64,000 nucleotides of DNA from Fasciola hepatica (Eukaryota > Platyhelminthes > Trematoda > Plagiorchiida > Fasciolidae): assembly GCA_948099385.1 (NCBI GenBank), contig CANUEZ040000129.1, positions 6,640,501 to 6,704,500 of the forward strand, given 5' to 3'. Under the pieces are notes generated by a model that ran no database searches, was not told the DNA's origin, and saw only the letters and a program-made list of their open reading frames with translations. A program made the position numbers and the translations under genes. Shown here piece by piece: positions 45,690 through 58,000 of this stretch (positions within the stretch are counted from its first letter, which is position 1; the number at the start of each line of letters is the position of its first letter).

Positions 45690-46600
45690 TGTTATGGGTT
45701 TTTTCTTGTCACTCATTAGCCTATTGCGATCGTTTAACATCCGCAGAAGCATCGGCCCAAGAGAATGTAAATTCAGTCTTAAACGAGAATCTACAAAAAG
45801 AAAATTTTCAGATCTGCTCCATCGCAGAAGAATGGCCTGAAGCAACCTCTTTTGTGGTCAAAAGAAAGACGGAAACTATATATCCTAAGATTACGATCAG
45901 TTTGGCATCAACCGGTCGCTTGCTTGATGGTTACGGATATTCAACGAAAAAAGCCTACATTCAGCCAACCGGACGTAAATGGAGTGATATCAAACAAAAA
46001 CGTGCTGAATACGCAACCTGGTTCGAGGAACACGGAAGTACAGTGTTGCGTCTATACATAGACGAGAAAGCGTCCGCTAAGAAGCAAGCGTTGCATCAAA
46101 ACTTTGCTTACTTACAGAGGTACTCATCTCAGCGTTATCGTATGCTTTTTCCCACTGAGTTCGAGCGCTATGAATGCCATCCACCAAAGAATGAGTATCG
46201 ATTTAATCAGTTCCTTGGGGAATGTTCAGCAGAAGTCGGCGCCGGACGGTCCGGAGCAACAGCTGTATTTTTATTTTGCAGCGCTTCCACACCCACGCGG
46301 GGGAAAACACCGCAACGTACAGCTCGCCTCATTCTACCTTATAGTTCATGTTTCAATACCATTGAAGAAACGTTTATTAGTTACACGAACATAGCGAAGC
46401 AACTGTTAGTTGCACACAAAGTGACGATTTTAAAAGTACCCCGGTGACGAACATTTAGAGAATACAGACATAATTTTTTGGAACGCACTGATTCTCAAGC
46501 CATGGAAGGAATCACTTCAACAGCTTGCACTTCTTACGACCGACATAATCATACTTTTACACTTCGACCCAAAAATTATAACGACCTGTAGGCTTAGCTA
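45690..46600 (+). pseudogene. IS630/Tc1-type DDE transposase relic, related to the 35.3-36.2 kb element
   Basis: Plus-strand frame open for 252 codons. ITISLASTGRLLDGYGYS and KKAYIQPTGRKWSD lead to KRAEYATWFEEHGSTVLRLY and IDEKAS (first catalytic Asp). Near the end LPYSSCFNTIEETFISYTNI gives the NPIEE-type third acidic residue. The region of the second Asp reads FLFCSAST, with Phe-Cys-Ser in place of FDNAP, so the site is lost. The RAEYxxW to LYIDE block is shared with the transposon at 35-36 kb. No flanking inverted repeats are visible. Despite the long open frame it is probably dead. Confidence 0.72.
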
Positions 46601-46609
46601 CAAATATAT

Positions 46610-49430
46610 AAGTATATAACATAATATAAATATATATAACACGCTCATCCGACGCTCGTCGTTAGCTATTTTAGTCCCGTGCTACAAATAAATGAAATGG
46701 GACAGTAAAAAATAGGCTCACCACGTAACGTTCACGGTGCTATCATTTCGACCCAGCTTTGTGGGTTAAAACTTGATCCGTTTATCACTATAGCGATTTG
46801 TAAAGTGGTGTTCCAATCAGTGTGAGATTCAAGCAGTTTACACTTTGTTCGTTTAATGCATCCAGCTTAGTGCTACAACCGTTGGGTTGTTTTTTCCTTA
46901 TATATTGTTGTGAGAATTGAATATGCGTGTTAATATGCATATTCAACTAGGTTTATGTCTTATAAAATGTAGGTAACGATTAGTGTTCTCACCTATTGGC
47001 CACAGTGGGCGAACAGACAGCAAACCACAATGTCGGTCATGGTATCTTCAAGATCGTCAAAGACTCTTAAATAATCGTTACGGACTCATAAACGATCACC
47101 ATAAGCACTTAAACGGCAGGAAAACCTGTAGTAAGCCACCATGTCTCAAATTATGTTGAACCCCGAGATGATGCAACATCACGTGCCTTGCTCACGAATT
47201 GTACTCAGTTGATCTTAGGGTTATGAAGTCGACACAATTTCCGCTGGAAAGACTACAAGTGCATAATTTTAGCAAGTTCCGCGGTAGAAACGATACCAAT
47301 TATGTGCCTACTTCCTTTTGACCAACGCCCCCCCCCCCTGAATGCAATACCCCTCAGAAAGAAACTACTTTAGGAATCTTGGGGGGACTCAATTTAAGAG
47401 ACGGCGCACCTTCGAAAAGGCTATTGCATCCATATTTTTGCGGAAAAAACTAAGAGATTCAAGGATGTTATGCAACCTTTATGCGAATTTGTTACGCTGC
47501 AGATGTTGTTGTTTCGATTTTACGAGACCGCCTCGATGTTGAAAAATGACAATGCTGAACGGTAAATTATTAGATTCAGTTTGTAAAATGGTTGAAATGC
47601 GAAAAATGCATATTTCAGCAAACATCACCTTAAAAATGATACTACTTCTATGACTACTTACTTTTAGCCGTCTCCCACTCTGAATGCAATATCTCGTGGT
47701 AAGGAACAACTCAGAGATCGCAATTAGTGTTTCTTGTTGCGACAAAGCATCCCAACTTTGGAGCATAGTTCTTTAAAAAGTAGCACTTCCCCCCCTTCCT
47801 ATCCAAGGGGTGCGACACCTCACAGACCTGAGTGCATATAACCGTATCAGCCGGAAGATGCAGTTAACGAAAAACGTTTGTTTGCTACAATCTGGTTCTC
47901 AGTGGGCATTTTCAGTCATTGTCTTTTTCAATGCACTCACGTGTGAGCAACTGACCAAAAAAGTTGTGGTGCCATACCGGATATCCGGCTAGTGTGTTTG
48001 GACACCATTACAACCATGCTTTGCGTGATACTACTTGATTCATTTGCACATTTCCTACGAAGAGTCTATGAAACTTGGATTTCAACAGATGGAGATCCTT
48101 TTTGATATTTTATCTTTGCACTGATCGGGATTTGATTACGTGTTCGTTTTCATGAATATGATCTGTGCAGTTGTATGCACAGCGACCATGCGAGATCACC
48201 ATCATCGGATACGTAATCCGAGCCCCTTTGGTTTGGCGGTAGGTTGTCATTGCACAGGAGATAAGAATACTGTTCGTCTGGTAGTACCTTACTTAGTGGT
48301 AGCGACGTGCGGATCAAAACGAACAGCCGTACTGTAGCGGAAACTGTTACAACAATCAAAAGAGGCGGCTGCGAAAACAAATGAGTCAAACGACCGAAAG
48401 CTGCAAATAGCAGGGAGCGTTACTATTTCCAGGGTAACCCGTAACAGATAGTACAGATTCTGCCGTGAAACAAATAGACGGCAGCAGGACTCTTGAAGGC
48501 AGAAAGATGGTCAATTGAATCAACCCATTCACTGCCGAAAGGGAACCAGAATACACAGGTGGAGTGAATACCGACCTTGCAGTGCAGTCGAGAATTAAAG
48601 AGCTTGGTCTACACAACATTCTTCCACTCCTTGTCTGCTCCTCACAGTACCACTTGGTGTAAAGATATAGTCATACCATGCTCCGATAGTACAAAAAATT
48701 GACAATTTGATGATCCTGTTGTCTGATGCGCGGGATAAAATCGAACCTGACACGGTATGTCCGATCGCACTTTTACGCTGCTGATCCAACGTTGGACACA
48801 CGTATACATGCGCGCATTTGCCTACGTCCTCAAATATGACTGGTTATATGCGCTTGGGCACATGTGTTCCTACCGAAGACATGAGCAGTAATGTCGAGAT
48901 TAAGTTCAACTTGTTTTGTGACCAAGCAAGTACATCTGACTGTCTACAGTTGTACCAATATCTATTTACTGACTCACCTCCACCTTAGTGAAGTACTTCG
49001 GACGTAAAAGTATTTGTGAGTTGGTTGTTTTCTAGGATTGATAATTTCTGCTTCAGACAAAATAATTATCCATCACTTACGTTAACAAATACAATCAACA
49101 AGTGATGTCATGGTTTTGTGATCGGAAATCAGAAACAGACTCATATGCAAATTCCACTGAATAAAAATTCCACAATGGTTTTTATCGATTAGTATGTTAA
49201 ATTACCGGTCATTGAATGATGCAGTTCGTATAATGTCATGACCAGCAACCCAGAAACACGATCATCTACACTGTTCACCAAAACGCCCACGCCCACGCCC
49301 ACTAAATGAACTATGGTCCTGAGACTACACCGTCAGTTTGGTATACATTAAACATAACTTGCACAGTTGTACTTTTACGTCGTACAGTCTATCGTTACAT
49401 GAGATATGTAAGGAGAGTCAGACACACCAA
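46610..49430. other. intron sequence, nothing recognised
   Basis: Mostly AT-rich intron with short AT runs near 46600-46640 and a poly-C run at 47329-47338. No coding motif or repeat partner seen on either strand. Confidence 0.4.
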
Positions 49431-49439
49431 TGTGTGCTT

Positions 49440-50590
49440 CCCGTTATGACAGACCAAGCATCTGTCTGCTCCTGAGTTCACGTGACACTCACAAAGTGAA
49501 GGTCGTCCGACGTATAGCCAGAAGGAAGGAATCAAGGGAATCACACTACAAGATCACCAAGTATTTTGGTCTTTCCAGACGTACGGTGAGCAGATAGACC
49601 GATCGGCTCAACAATGGAACTCCATCATTCGGAACGATAAGTCAGTATTTTTCTCATTCAAACATGATCATCGAAGGCGTGTTTGAAAACAAATCTCTGA
49701 AACTAAAAGTGGTATAATGACAGCAACAATGCACCACAGTGGAGTTACACTGCCTGTCGGGGAAGCCATCTAGTTGAAAAGTTTGAAACGAGATGGCATT
49801 TCTGGACGGCATTGCCAACGGTCAAGTTTAAACGGACGACCTTGTTCTATTCTGTACTACTAGTTCAAGTGAATAAACTTTCCTGTCTTGGAATCATCCC
49901 AGTTTATTAGCTCAGAATACTATTCATATTGGGAGAACGAGTCACTGTCATCAATCTTTGCAACACGGATTAATTGGCTCAAACGTGCATTGGGTAACCA
50001 TTCTTCTGATTGCTTGACTGATGATACGGTCGGCGACTACTTGATGGGAATCCTTTCTCGACTTATCGACCCACCGTCCTGGAGTTCGCGAACCCGTCAA
50101 TTCAAGTCTTGCCCTAGATTCTGGACAGGTCCTGGCGTGCTATGTAGTGAGACTAGGTCGCCTATCGAACGATGGGTTTGACCAAACCCTCACAGTCCTG
50201 ATTAAACACATCTTTCCACTGTTGAGCACGACAACTAAAGCGATTTACCAGGACGAAAACGCCCCCGCTCACCGTCCCCTTTTCGTAGGCGAGCATAATG
50301 TGCATCACGGCGCAAAGACGCTCCCGTGGCCATCCTGAGCCCCGGATCTCAATCCAATCGAATTTTCTAGGATCAGTTTGGGAAGAAAGAGGATCAGAGG
50401 CGGCAATACAAATCTCTTGGGTAGCTGGAGACTGCCTTCAAGGTGGAATGGGACCGTATGCCAAAAGATACTACCAGACGGTTAAACGCTGCTCTATCAT
50501 GCAAAGGTGGCTCAACCACATACCAATGAGTAACCGTCTTAAAACGATCCCACTATTCTACTCACAACAATACACTTTGATCTCAGTAAA
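49440..50590 (+). pseudogene. Tc1-like transposase relic, split by an inserted repeat
   Basis: Helix-turn-helix at 49500-49600 (VRRIARRKESRESHYKITKY, then FGLSRRTVSR with a stop), FSHSNMIIEG (about 49660), then an insertion at about 49826-50190. After it IYQDENAPAHRPLFVGEHNV and TLPWPS, stop, PDLNPIEFSRISLGRKRI at 50245-50400. These are the second-Asp and SPDLNPIE blocks. DNA matches the minus-strand copy at 36842-37470. Multiple stops. Confidence 0.8.
49826..50190 (+). repeat. short interspersed repeat inside a Tc1 relic
   Basis: Absent from the related Tc1 copy at 37.2 kb, where GGTCAACG is followed directly by TCCTGACCTGATACATC. Matches 4930-5250. Exact borders and a target duplication could not be fixed. 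Confidence 0.65.
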
Positions 50591-50599
50591 AGATTTTAT

Positions 50600-52170
50600 T
50601 AATTGGCAGTGCCTCGGGGTGAGGGGAGCGTTTCTAGCAAACAGTGTACTTCAATTGCTGGTGTGTCACTGTCGCTATTTAAAACTACATATGAGCCAAC
50701 ATTCAATCGCTAGGGCGTTTTGGTACTAATGGAACCTGGAAAGCCTCGTAACATAGCTGTACACTTGAGTCGTATACATTTATAGGCTTTCGTCTTCAGA
50801 ACATCATTGTTACAAGCCGTTCGTGTAGTTCTGTTCTGCTACTGACTACTATTTCAGTAGACAGATCACATATTGGGTTCTTCCATCTCATTGGTCAGTT
50901 CTTCCCATGATTTGTTCATACTGGTCGGCGTCCTATATTTTGTCATTCTTCCGTTCGGAATACCAAGTGACGGGTTTTTTGCTTGAACCCTGCCCCCCTC
51001 ACTAGATTGCGTCAAGTGCAAGTTTCACTTTTGATACCCAATTTTTCTCGTTTATTAGGATGTTTCACTTACAATTTTTCTATGATCATTACAGGGCCAT
51101 GATTTAACCGAGAATTTCGACTCTTCTCTTCGGGCAACAATTCGGCGTAGATCGCGAAAAGTTGATTTGTGGTCCACAATCACATCTACACGGAATTCAA
51201 TGCAGGAGATGAACGACTGACAAGGCAGTTCAGCTATGGAAAGTTTTTCTCTCCCAAAACACGTTCACAATTTTAAGCGACGATAAGCATTAAGTAATGC
51301 GATTACAACCTCGCTTTTCCTCTCAGTTTATCTGAAACTTTGCAGAGTCACTGCTCCCATGCTTTGTCTGTGTATAGATTACTTTTCACCCCTGTTTCCA
51401 TATCACAACTTAAAGCGTTTTTAGTGCACAGTTGTGCATGAGCATACCCCACAGCCTCAAAGGCCCGCTGCACTGATAAAAACTGATACCCTGATCGTGA
51501 GGATTGGGGTAGAAAGCCACATTAATTCCCGATAGGTCGAACATGGAAACGAGCTGGACAACAGTGGATTGCTGTCTATCACCAACCTATAATCAGATAC
51601 AGGTTCGCTCTAAGGGACAGCTCTTCTCAATGTGATTCGTTTACCCAAGTGAAATCTTCAGTGGGTTTCCGACGAAAACTACTAATTTTTCACAAATCAA
51701 TTGATTTACTATCGGTATTAGTATTGACACCAACCGGTAGTAGATATATAGATTTACTCACTATCAATCTTCCATCCAGTTATCGACCGATTGTGCAAAT
51801 ACTAACGATTTATTCGTATGTAGTGAACATTCTAACCATTATTTCTACAGACTTGTGATGATCTCTGAATATCCTTTCGACAACTACATAAACTTCGAAT
51901 TCGGGGGAAAAACTTGATTAGTCTTTTAAAAATTAACCGGTCAGTCCTGGATTTTATCAAAGAATAAACCACTTCCTAACTGAATCCGTATACTGGTACC
52001 ACGAAATCTGCCGTTTAGGATGTGCGACTTCATAGCCTAACTAAAGCAAAAGGGAACAATCTGGATTTTATCCAAAACTTAACCTTTTTATTTAGAGCTT
52101 CCGCGCCCGTGCAGTGAAAGGCTCAATTTACTATCAGAAATGGCTGTCAATCAGACCCTCAGACTTGGAG
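50600..52170. other. intron sequence with a weak SINE fragment
   Basis: Nothing coding recognised. About 51520-51590 (GGACAACAGTGGATTGCTG with flanks) resembles the SINE body at 52370-52430. Confidence 0.4.
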
Positions 52171-52262
52171 TGGAGACCGGCGGCGGTCAAACGGTTATCC
52201 CCGTGGACTTCGGACGATGATGAACTGGGTTCGATTCCCATCCCCACCGGTCACTTTCCCAT
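52170..52262 (+). repeat. tRNA-like SINE head
   Basis: Perfect B-box GGTTCGATTCC at 52228-52238 within CTGGGTTCGATTCCCA, a four-pair T-arm. GACCGG near 52177 can pair with CCGGTC at 52246. The D-arm and anticodon arm do not close, so I call it a tRNA-derived repeat rather than a tRNA gene. Confidence 0.55.
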
Positions 52263-52369
52263 TTAGCAGCGTTTCACTGGCTGTGACCCCCTTTCTGAGT
52301 TGGTGCATAATAAATTAAAAAGGAAATAGAAAGAGTATATACATATCATGTAGGACCACATAAGGCCCC

Positions 52370-52510
52370 AACAGGTCAGGTATGGTGACGAACCGACGAA
52401 CAGTGGATTACTGCCTACCACCAAAGTGACCGACGGAGGCGGAATTAGAATCTCTGACCTCGATGTGGTAAGCAAACGCTCTAAATCACTCAACCACTAT
52501 CGGTCAAGTT
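52370..52510 (-). repeat. tRNA-derived SINE
   Basis: Minus strand: TAGTGGTTGAGTGATTTAGA and GCGTTTGC (A-box and D-arm), CGAGGTCAGAGATTCTAATT and CCGCC (B-box-like), then GTCGGTCACTTTGGTGGTAG as body. The body recurs at 54990-55060. Distinct from the tRNA-like head just upstream but ending in the same CGGTCACTTT. Confidence 0.62.
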
Positions 52511-52619
52511 ACGGAGCTCCTCAAAAAAGATCACCTTCTTCGTTTTTTGATGGTATGTGAGCGCAGTAGAAGAGACAGAGCCCATGGCCTCAAAGGTTAA
52601 GTGTATTATGAGAACACAG

Positions 52620-52720
52620 ATTGGCGAACAAGCTCGTTTTCAGTAATTCATACTCACGCCATTACATCACAATATATTACGACGATTTAAGGAATTGGAC
52701 CAATTAGACAGATAGGAAGT
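52620..52720 (+). repeat. Penelope-like terminal repeat (pLTR), solo
   Basis: GCGAACAAGCTCGTTTTC at 52624 preceded by GAACACAGATTG, then CAGTAATTCATACTCACGCC and CACAATATATTA, matching the pLTR at 7941-8000. No Penelope coding sequence next to it. Confidence 0.6.
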
Positions 52721-53529
52721 GATAGAGATTATTGGTGACATAAAGAAGGAAAGAAAACAATCGTAGTCCAGGCTTGTTCAAGACCGGATGTGGATTGTTC
52801 TTCGCATATTATGTCAGTTAAGTGTATTATCAAGGACTACTGACAACTGCGACTATGAGACTTTTAATGAAAGATCAAACATGGTTCAGTAGGTCAGGCG
52901 TGGAACAACGAATCAGGAGTGAATTGCCATTAATCAGCCACGCAGCTGGAGATGACAAGCTCGTAAACTCGTTCGTACCTCACAGGTGAAAAGGATTTAT
53001 GCTACCCAACCGCTACCTAGTTTGTTCCATAAATGGGTTTTATTCGGCTGACAATGGACACGTAGCACAGAAAAGCCCAATTTACATATTCAAAATAACC
53101 AGAACCAAACTCTCATGACCAGAGCAACTTACACCGTCGTCGCACTTTACCATCTGGTAGTTCATCCAATGGGCAGAACAGCATTGGTTACACAACTGAA
53201 TTAATTTACCGGGCCTCGGGTTGGAGACCGATGTGGACTGGTCACAACGTTTTGTTGGTGTAATGTCAACAACCTTTGGTAACACTAACCCCCACTTGTC
53301 AACATACACAGATATCCGGAGTGTAGTCCAGCTGTACCTTGAGGCCTAATCAAAATGAGCCTCGAAATGCCTTAGTATGGTCGGAGGTGGGTTTCTCAGG
53401 CTCCGAGATGGCTATTGTAAAGATTTATTGAATTTTGACAAAGAAGTTCGGCTCACCATATCGAGGAACTCCGTTAAACTGGTTTAGTCCTGGTCCCATG
53501 ATCTCTATCCTAATTTTGTCTTGTTTTAC

Positions 53530-54270
53530 CCAAACTATTTGCTTGACTTTCATGCATTGTCACCACTAAATTCCATGCTGATCATACGCTTGGCTTCCTC
53601 AAGCGCGTAACAACTGTTGTTCAGTCATATTGCGTCACGCAGTCCTTTTTGGTCTTGTTTTTATGACAAGTGCCGATTAACCTCAATTCTCATGATTCTA
53701 AGTGCTGTTCTTATCTGTTCGAGTTTATCGTTTACGCAACCTTTTTCCCCGGTATTGGAATGATCCATGTCATAATTGTCGGGGTTACGTGACGAGGCAC
53801 AAACGTTTGAACGTAATTATTCTTCCTCCTCCCCTCCCCCCCCCAGTCTGCCTTATCCGTGTGAACGACCGGAATTGGCCATCTCTCTCTCTCTGATCTC
53901 GCCCTTTTTCATAACCATGTTATTCCGCTTTCTCTTCCCCCGCGCTCGTGTGAGTGTTCCCGCGAATCATTATTTCTCTTCTGTCAGTCGATTGGCCAAA
54001 ATGCCTCCATAAATAAAGACCTACTTTGTAAACCACTTAACTCGTTCCTGCATTGCCGTCTCGAACATTTCCCGTCTATTGTTGTTTGGGCGTCTTGAAG
54101 TCTTTCTTGACTGTATTGACTCCGTGGTCGATTTTCCCACAATTTGAGGCATGCTATTGGTACTGCTTGACAATCTGTTCTCTAGTACACGTAGTAAAGC
54201 GAGCCGGTGTTCTCCGTTTTGGGACTTGGGGTTCGTTTATCTGCGAATCACTCAATTATAAGACGAAAAT
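53530..54270 (+). mobile_element. CR1-like LINE, 3' untranslated fragment
   Basis: C/T-rich sequence aligning in order with the 3' end of the CR1 element at 42500-43172: poly-C block, TGTATTGACTCCGTGGTCGA, TAGTACACGTAGT, GGGACTTGGGGTTCGTTTA and CACTCAATTATA at the terminus. No coding part remains. Confidence 0.62.
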
Positions 54271-54929
54271 CCCGTACAACTACTTATCCTGAAAGCCTCT
54301 CGAAATGCTCCCCAATAACCGCGCGTCCCAAACAGCCTCTGCTGTCTTCTCGTGGCGTAGGCGATCCCATCAAAGTGAGGGCGAAAGCGAATGCTCGGCG
54401 CTTTCCACCGGGTTGACTGACTAGAGGTCAGGAGGATGCACTGGGCACCCAGGAAGTTTGGTCTCATCCGAAGGGCGCATGAAATGAGCATTTAGTCACC
54501 AGCCCTCAGTGAGTACCAGACCCTACACTTCGTCATGCTGCCTTGCTAGTTAAGTTCTGGATAGCTAAAGAATCGGGTTTTGGACTCCTAAGAAGACCAC
54601 CTGCTTTGGTCTGGGCAACCTGGCAGTAATGCGCCTGCAAACAACTAATGGAATTGGAATTCATCTACCCCTTCCTCCCCGATTGTACCACGTTATGTTT
54701 GGCCCGTAGCCTGAAATCTAGCAGATGTGAAAAATATATACATGATGTATGATTAAAACGTGGTCCACCAATAGCGTGACATAAATAATTTCGGTTTTTA
54801 AGTAGTGCAACAACTGACGGATGATAGCACAAAATTTAAATACGTTAACTGATGTTAATATCTAAATTGTTTTTAGTATATGCTTGAAAATTAGTTCAAT
54901 GGAAGGGGTACTCCCCAAGGCCACAAAGT

Positions 54930-55070
54930 CCCACTGCATATCAGGGATAACCTTGAGACTTGGAGGGGAGAACCACATAGGGTCAATAAAGGTCGGGTAC
55001 GGTAACCCGATAGGTGACAGTGGACTACTAGTCACAACCAAAGTGACCGATGACGAAAGTCGAACGCAGC
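54930..55070 (-). repeat. SINE fragment
   Basis: CAACCAAAGTGACCGATGAC on the plus strand (minus orientation of the element) and the upstream GGTAACCCGATAGGTGACAG and TGGACTACT match the SINE body at 52380-52430. The tRNA-like head is degraded. Confidence 0.5.
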
Positions 55071-55079
55071 TCGGGGAAC

Positions 55080-58000
55080 GAATACGGACAAACGTACTCA
55101 GTTCAGTACCAGTCTATTCGAACACTAACCTCGCAATTCGATGCTCTGGCTTCAGTTGCTACCTTCCAGCATCGTCAAGTAGAGGACGAAAATAACAGAA
55201 GAACTAAACAGAAAAGATCCGAAAAACCTAAGTAATGAGCAGAAATCGAGAGGACAAAGAAAGGGATCGAATGCAACTACGCCACTGGCCACGACACCAA
55301 GACGCATTAGTTAACGTCTCCTACCATTTGGTAGGCGGATCACGTGAACCCCAACTTGGAAGTCTAACACGTCCTACTTGGTCAAGGTTTTCACACCTTT
55401 TTCCCATGTCATGGACTGACCACCTCTATCTACCTTCCAATCATTACCTGCCTCATGGAACAGCGTAGGCCGAGGAAATCTATCGATGGGCATGCGCGAC
55501 AAATGTCCCAACCGCCCTCATCTGCTTAGATTCAGTACTTCATCCAGAGAATGACCTCTGGGTCCCATCACCCTACGTCAAAACTCAGCATTGCTAATAG
55601 GGTGTGCCCATCACATTCGGGCAATCCTATGGAGACATCGGTGCTCGAACACCGACAATCTTTCTCTGTTTTCTACCCTTAACGGCCATGTTTCTGGGCC
55701 GTATAAAAAAACCGACCTAACCGTCACATTATACACCCGACCCTTAAAATGACAACCGAATGTCACACCGACGCCACAAATAGCTGAGGTTAGCAAAAGC
55801 CAAACGCGCCTTCTATATACACGATCACACTTCATCCAATATCCGACCACCTGGTTAAATGTAACTACCCAAATAACAACACTTGTCCACTTTAGCTAGA
55901 GCCTCTCCAGCCAAGACAAAACCTAGTGTTGAGCCAACCCAGTTCTTAAACAGCAGTTTACAACTTGAAGGTGCAAAACTCATCCCAAATATTGCAACAC
56001 TGTTGTTCAAGCTATCTAAGAAAGCTTGCAAATTACTTGGATCTTCATTCAGAATAACAATATAGTCTGTGTATTCCAAGTCAGACAATTTACTGCATGA
56101 GCAAAGATCGATGCCACCATTCTAACACGAGGATAGGGCTACCTGAAGAATCATTTCAACTACAAAATTGAAGAGGAAGGGAGAAAGAGGGCAACCTTGA
56201 CGAAAAACACTTCTCGTGGTGGACTTAGGTGAAAGATCATCGTAAGCACGAACTCGGCTTTCGACTGTTCGCATACAGGCACTGGAAAAGAGAAATAAGT
56301 TTCTCTGGCACACCCTTCAATGAAAGGCGGCGCCAAATAGCAGTGTGGTCGGCTGAATCAAAAGCCGCTTCCAGATCAAGAAAGACAAAGAATGTGGGCC
56401 TACGGAAGATGTGTCCGTGCTCTAAGGTTTGTCGAAGAGTAACGATGTGGTCAATAAAACCCCGACCTGGTCTGAAATTGGCTTGATTCTCACTCGTACA
56501 CATTTCGCGGGCGCTGGATAATCGGTGGAGAATAAACCTGGTGAGCAGTTTGAACGCGATACTTACCAAGCTAATTCCTCTGTGGTTTTCACAACGGGAT
56601 CTGTCACCTTTCTTGCAAATCGGCCAATCACCGATTCACATCATTCCCTCGGAATCTGCTCACTATCCCAGATTAGCAGGAGGAGTTTTGTTAACTACGA
56701 GACAAAAGCTTCGTCTTCATCCTTGAAAAAAGATGGAGACAACCCATCTGGTTCATCGGCTTTGCACCTTTTCAAGTAACCTATCTCCTACATAACCTCC
56801 ATTTCTGATGGCGGAGTGATATCCACCTGCATCGTTCTTTTGGCAGTTACATTGGAAAAGTCCACTGTACAAGGGGACCAACAGATTTGCTCCTTAGTGC
56901 TCTCCCAACAGCCCAGAGGACGGCCATGAGAGTGAATCAGTGAGCTGTCTGATTCCTTCATTAGCCCACTTACACCGGGTTCTCGTAGACTGGTACTTCT
57001 AATCAAATGGTAAAGGTTGTGAGTATTGGCAATAGACGTAGCCCTTCCCATTTCCTCACATTTCACAATCCACTACTACTGGCGGTCATTTCTCAGGCTC
57101 CTAGTCAGGTGGCGTCTCAGGGATTTGCACATTTCACTGAATGTGTCATCCAGAAGGTCGGATCTGCGAGCATCGAACAGAGCAACTGATGTTGAAGATA
57201 TCCATCGTTTGTTAGGCCTCCTTTTACCGGAATCCTGGGTGGCATTTAAAGCGGCATGTAAAGCTTCCTCGATCTGTTCCCAGCGTTCGTCTGGGTCCTG
57301 GACATCCGCCTGCATAGCTAGTCGTGTAGATAGCTCCATCTGAAAAGCAGATCGTCGGTTATCGTCTAGAAGCGACTGCGCGGAACGGGTGGCTTTTACG
57401 TTGGTGCGATCACAGACAAGACGTAAACGGAAGCGAGCACCTACCAAGGAGTGATCTCAGGTCACAGGGGTAGACCAAAATGAACGGAAACCTTCAATTT
57501 ACCCACGACAGTGGTGACTGGTCACAATATGGTCAATCTGAGTCCAACGCTGTGAAGATATGGGAGGACGCCATGTGAGTTTACGCCGCTTCTAATGGCA
57601 GAAGTTTGTACCCGCCAGAAACAATCTGTGATCGGAGCACAGCTGGACAAGACGACCACCGTTTTCGGTACGATCAACCGGTAGAACAAATAGGCCTCCA
57701 ATGTGCCTTTCGGAATCTCCCAAACGGCCAACTCGGGCGCTGAAATCCCCAGCAATGACCATCACGTCTGCTGAATGCACATTTTGAATTAGCTGAGATA
57801 AATCCTGACAAAACTCGTCCTTGGTTTCAGAGGAACTACAGTCAGTCGGCGCATACTCAGACACGACGAACAAGCATCGACGCTTCAAGTTGTTGTTGTT
57901 GACACGAACAGAACAGTCCAACTTAATTGCACACAAACTACTGCTGACTCGAATCCACTCTAGTAGTGCGCGCTTAGCTCTCATGCTCAAAGCAATCCCA

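Noticed and set aside
52170..52262. tRNA gene.
   Set aside because: The B-box and T-arm are good, but the D-arm and anticodon arm do not form, and tRNA-like repeats with the same end lie nearby. Called a SINE head instead.
53133..53331. Minus-strand frame with donor GGT|GTAAGT, Cys-rich (LCNQCCSAHW), considered as second Tudor.
   Set aside because: Phases could be made to fit, but the strand pattern is poor and the better exon pair at 38892 and 32996 accounts for the whole domain. It may be an unrelated or spurious exon.
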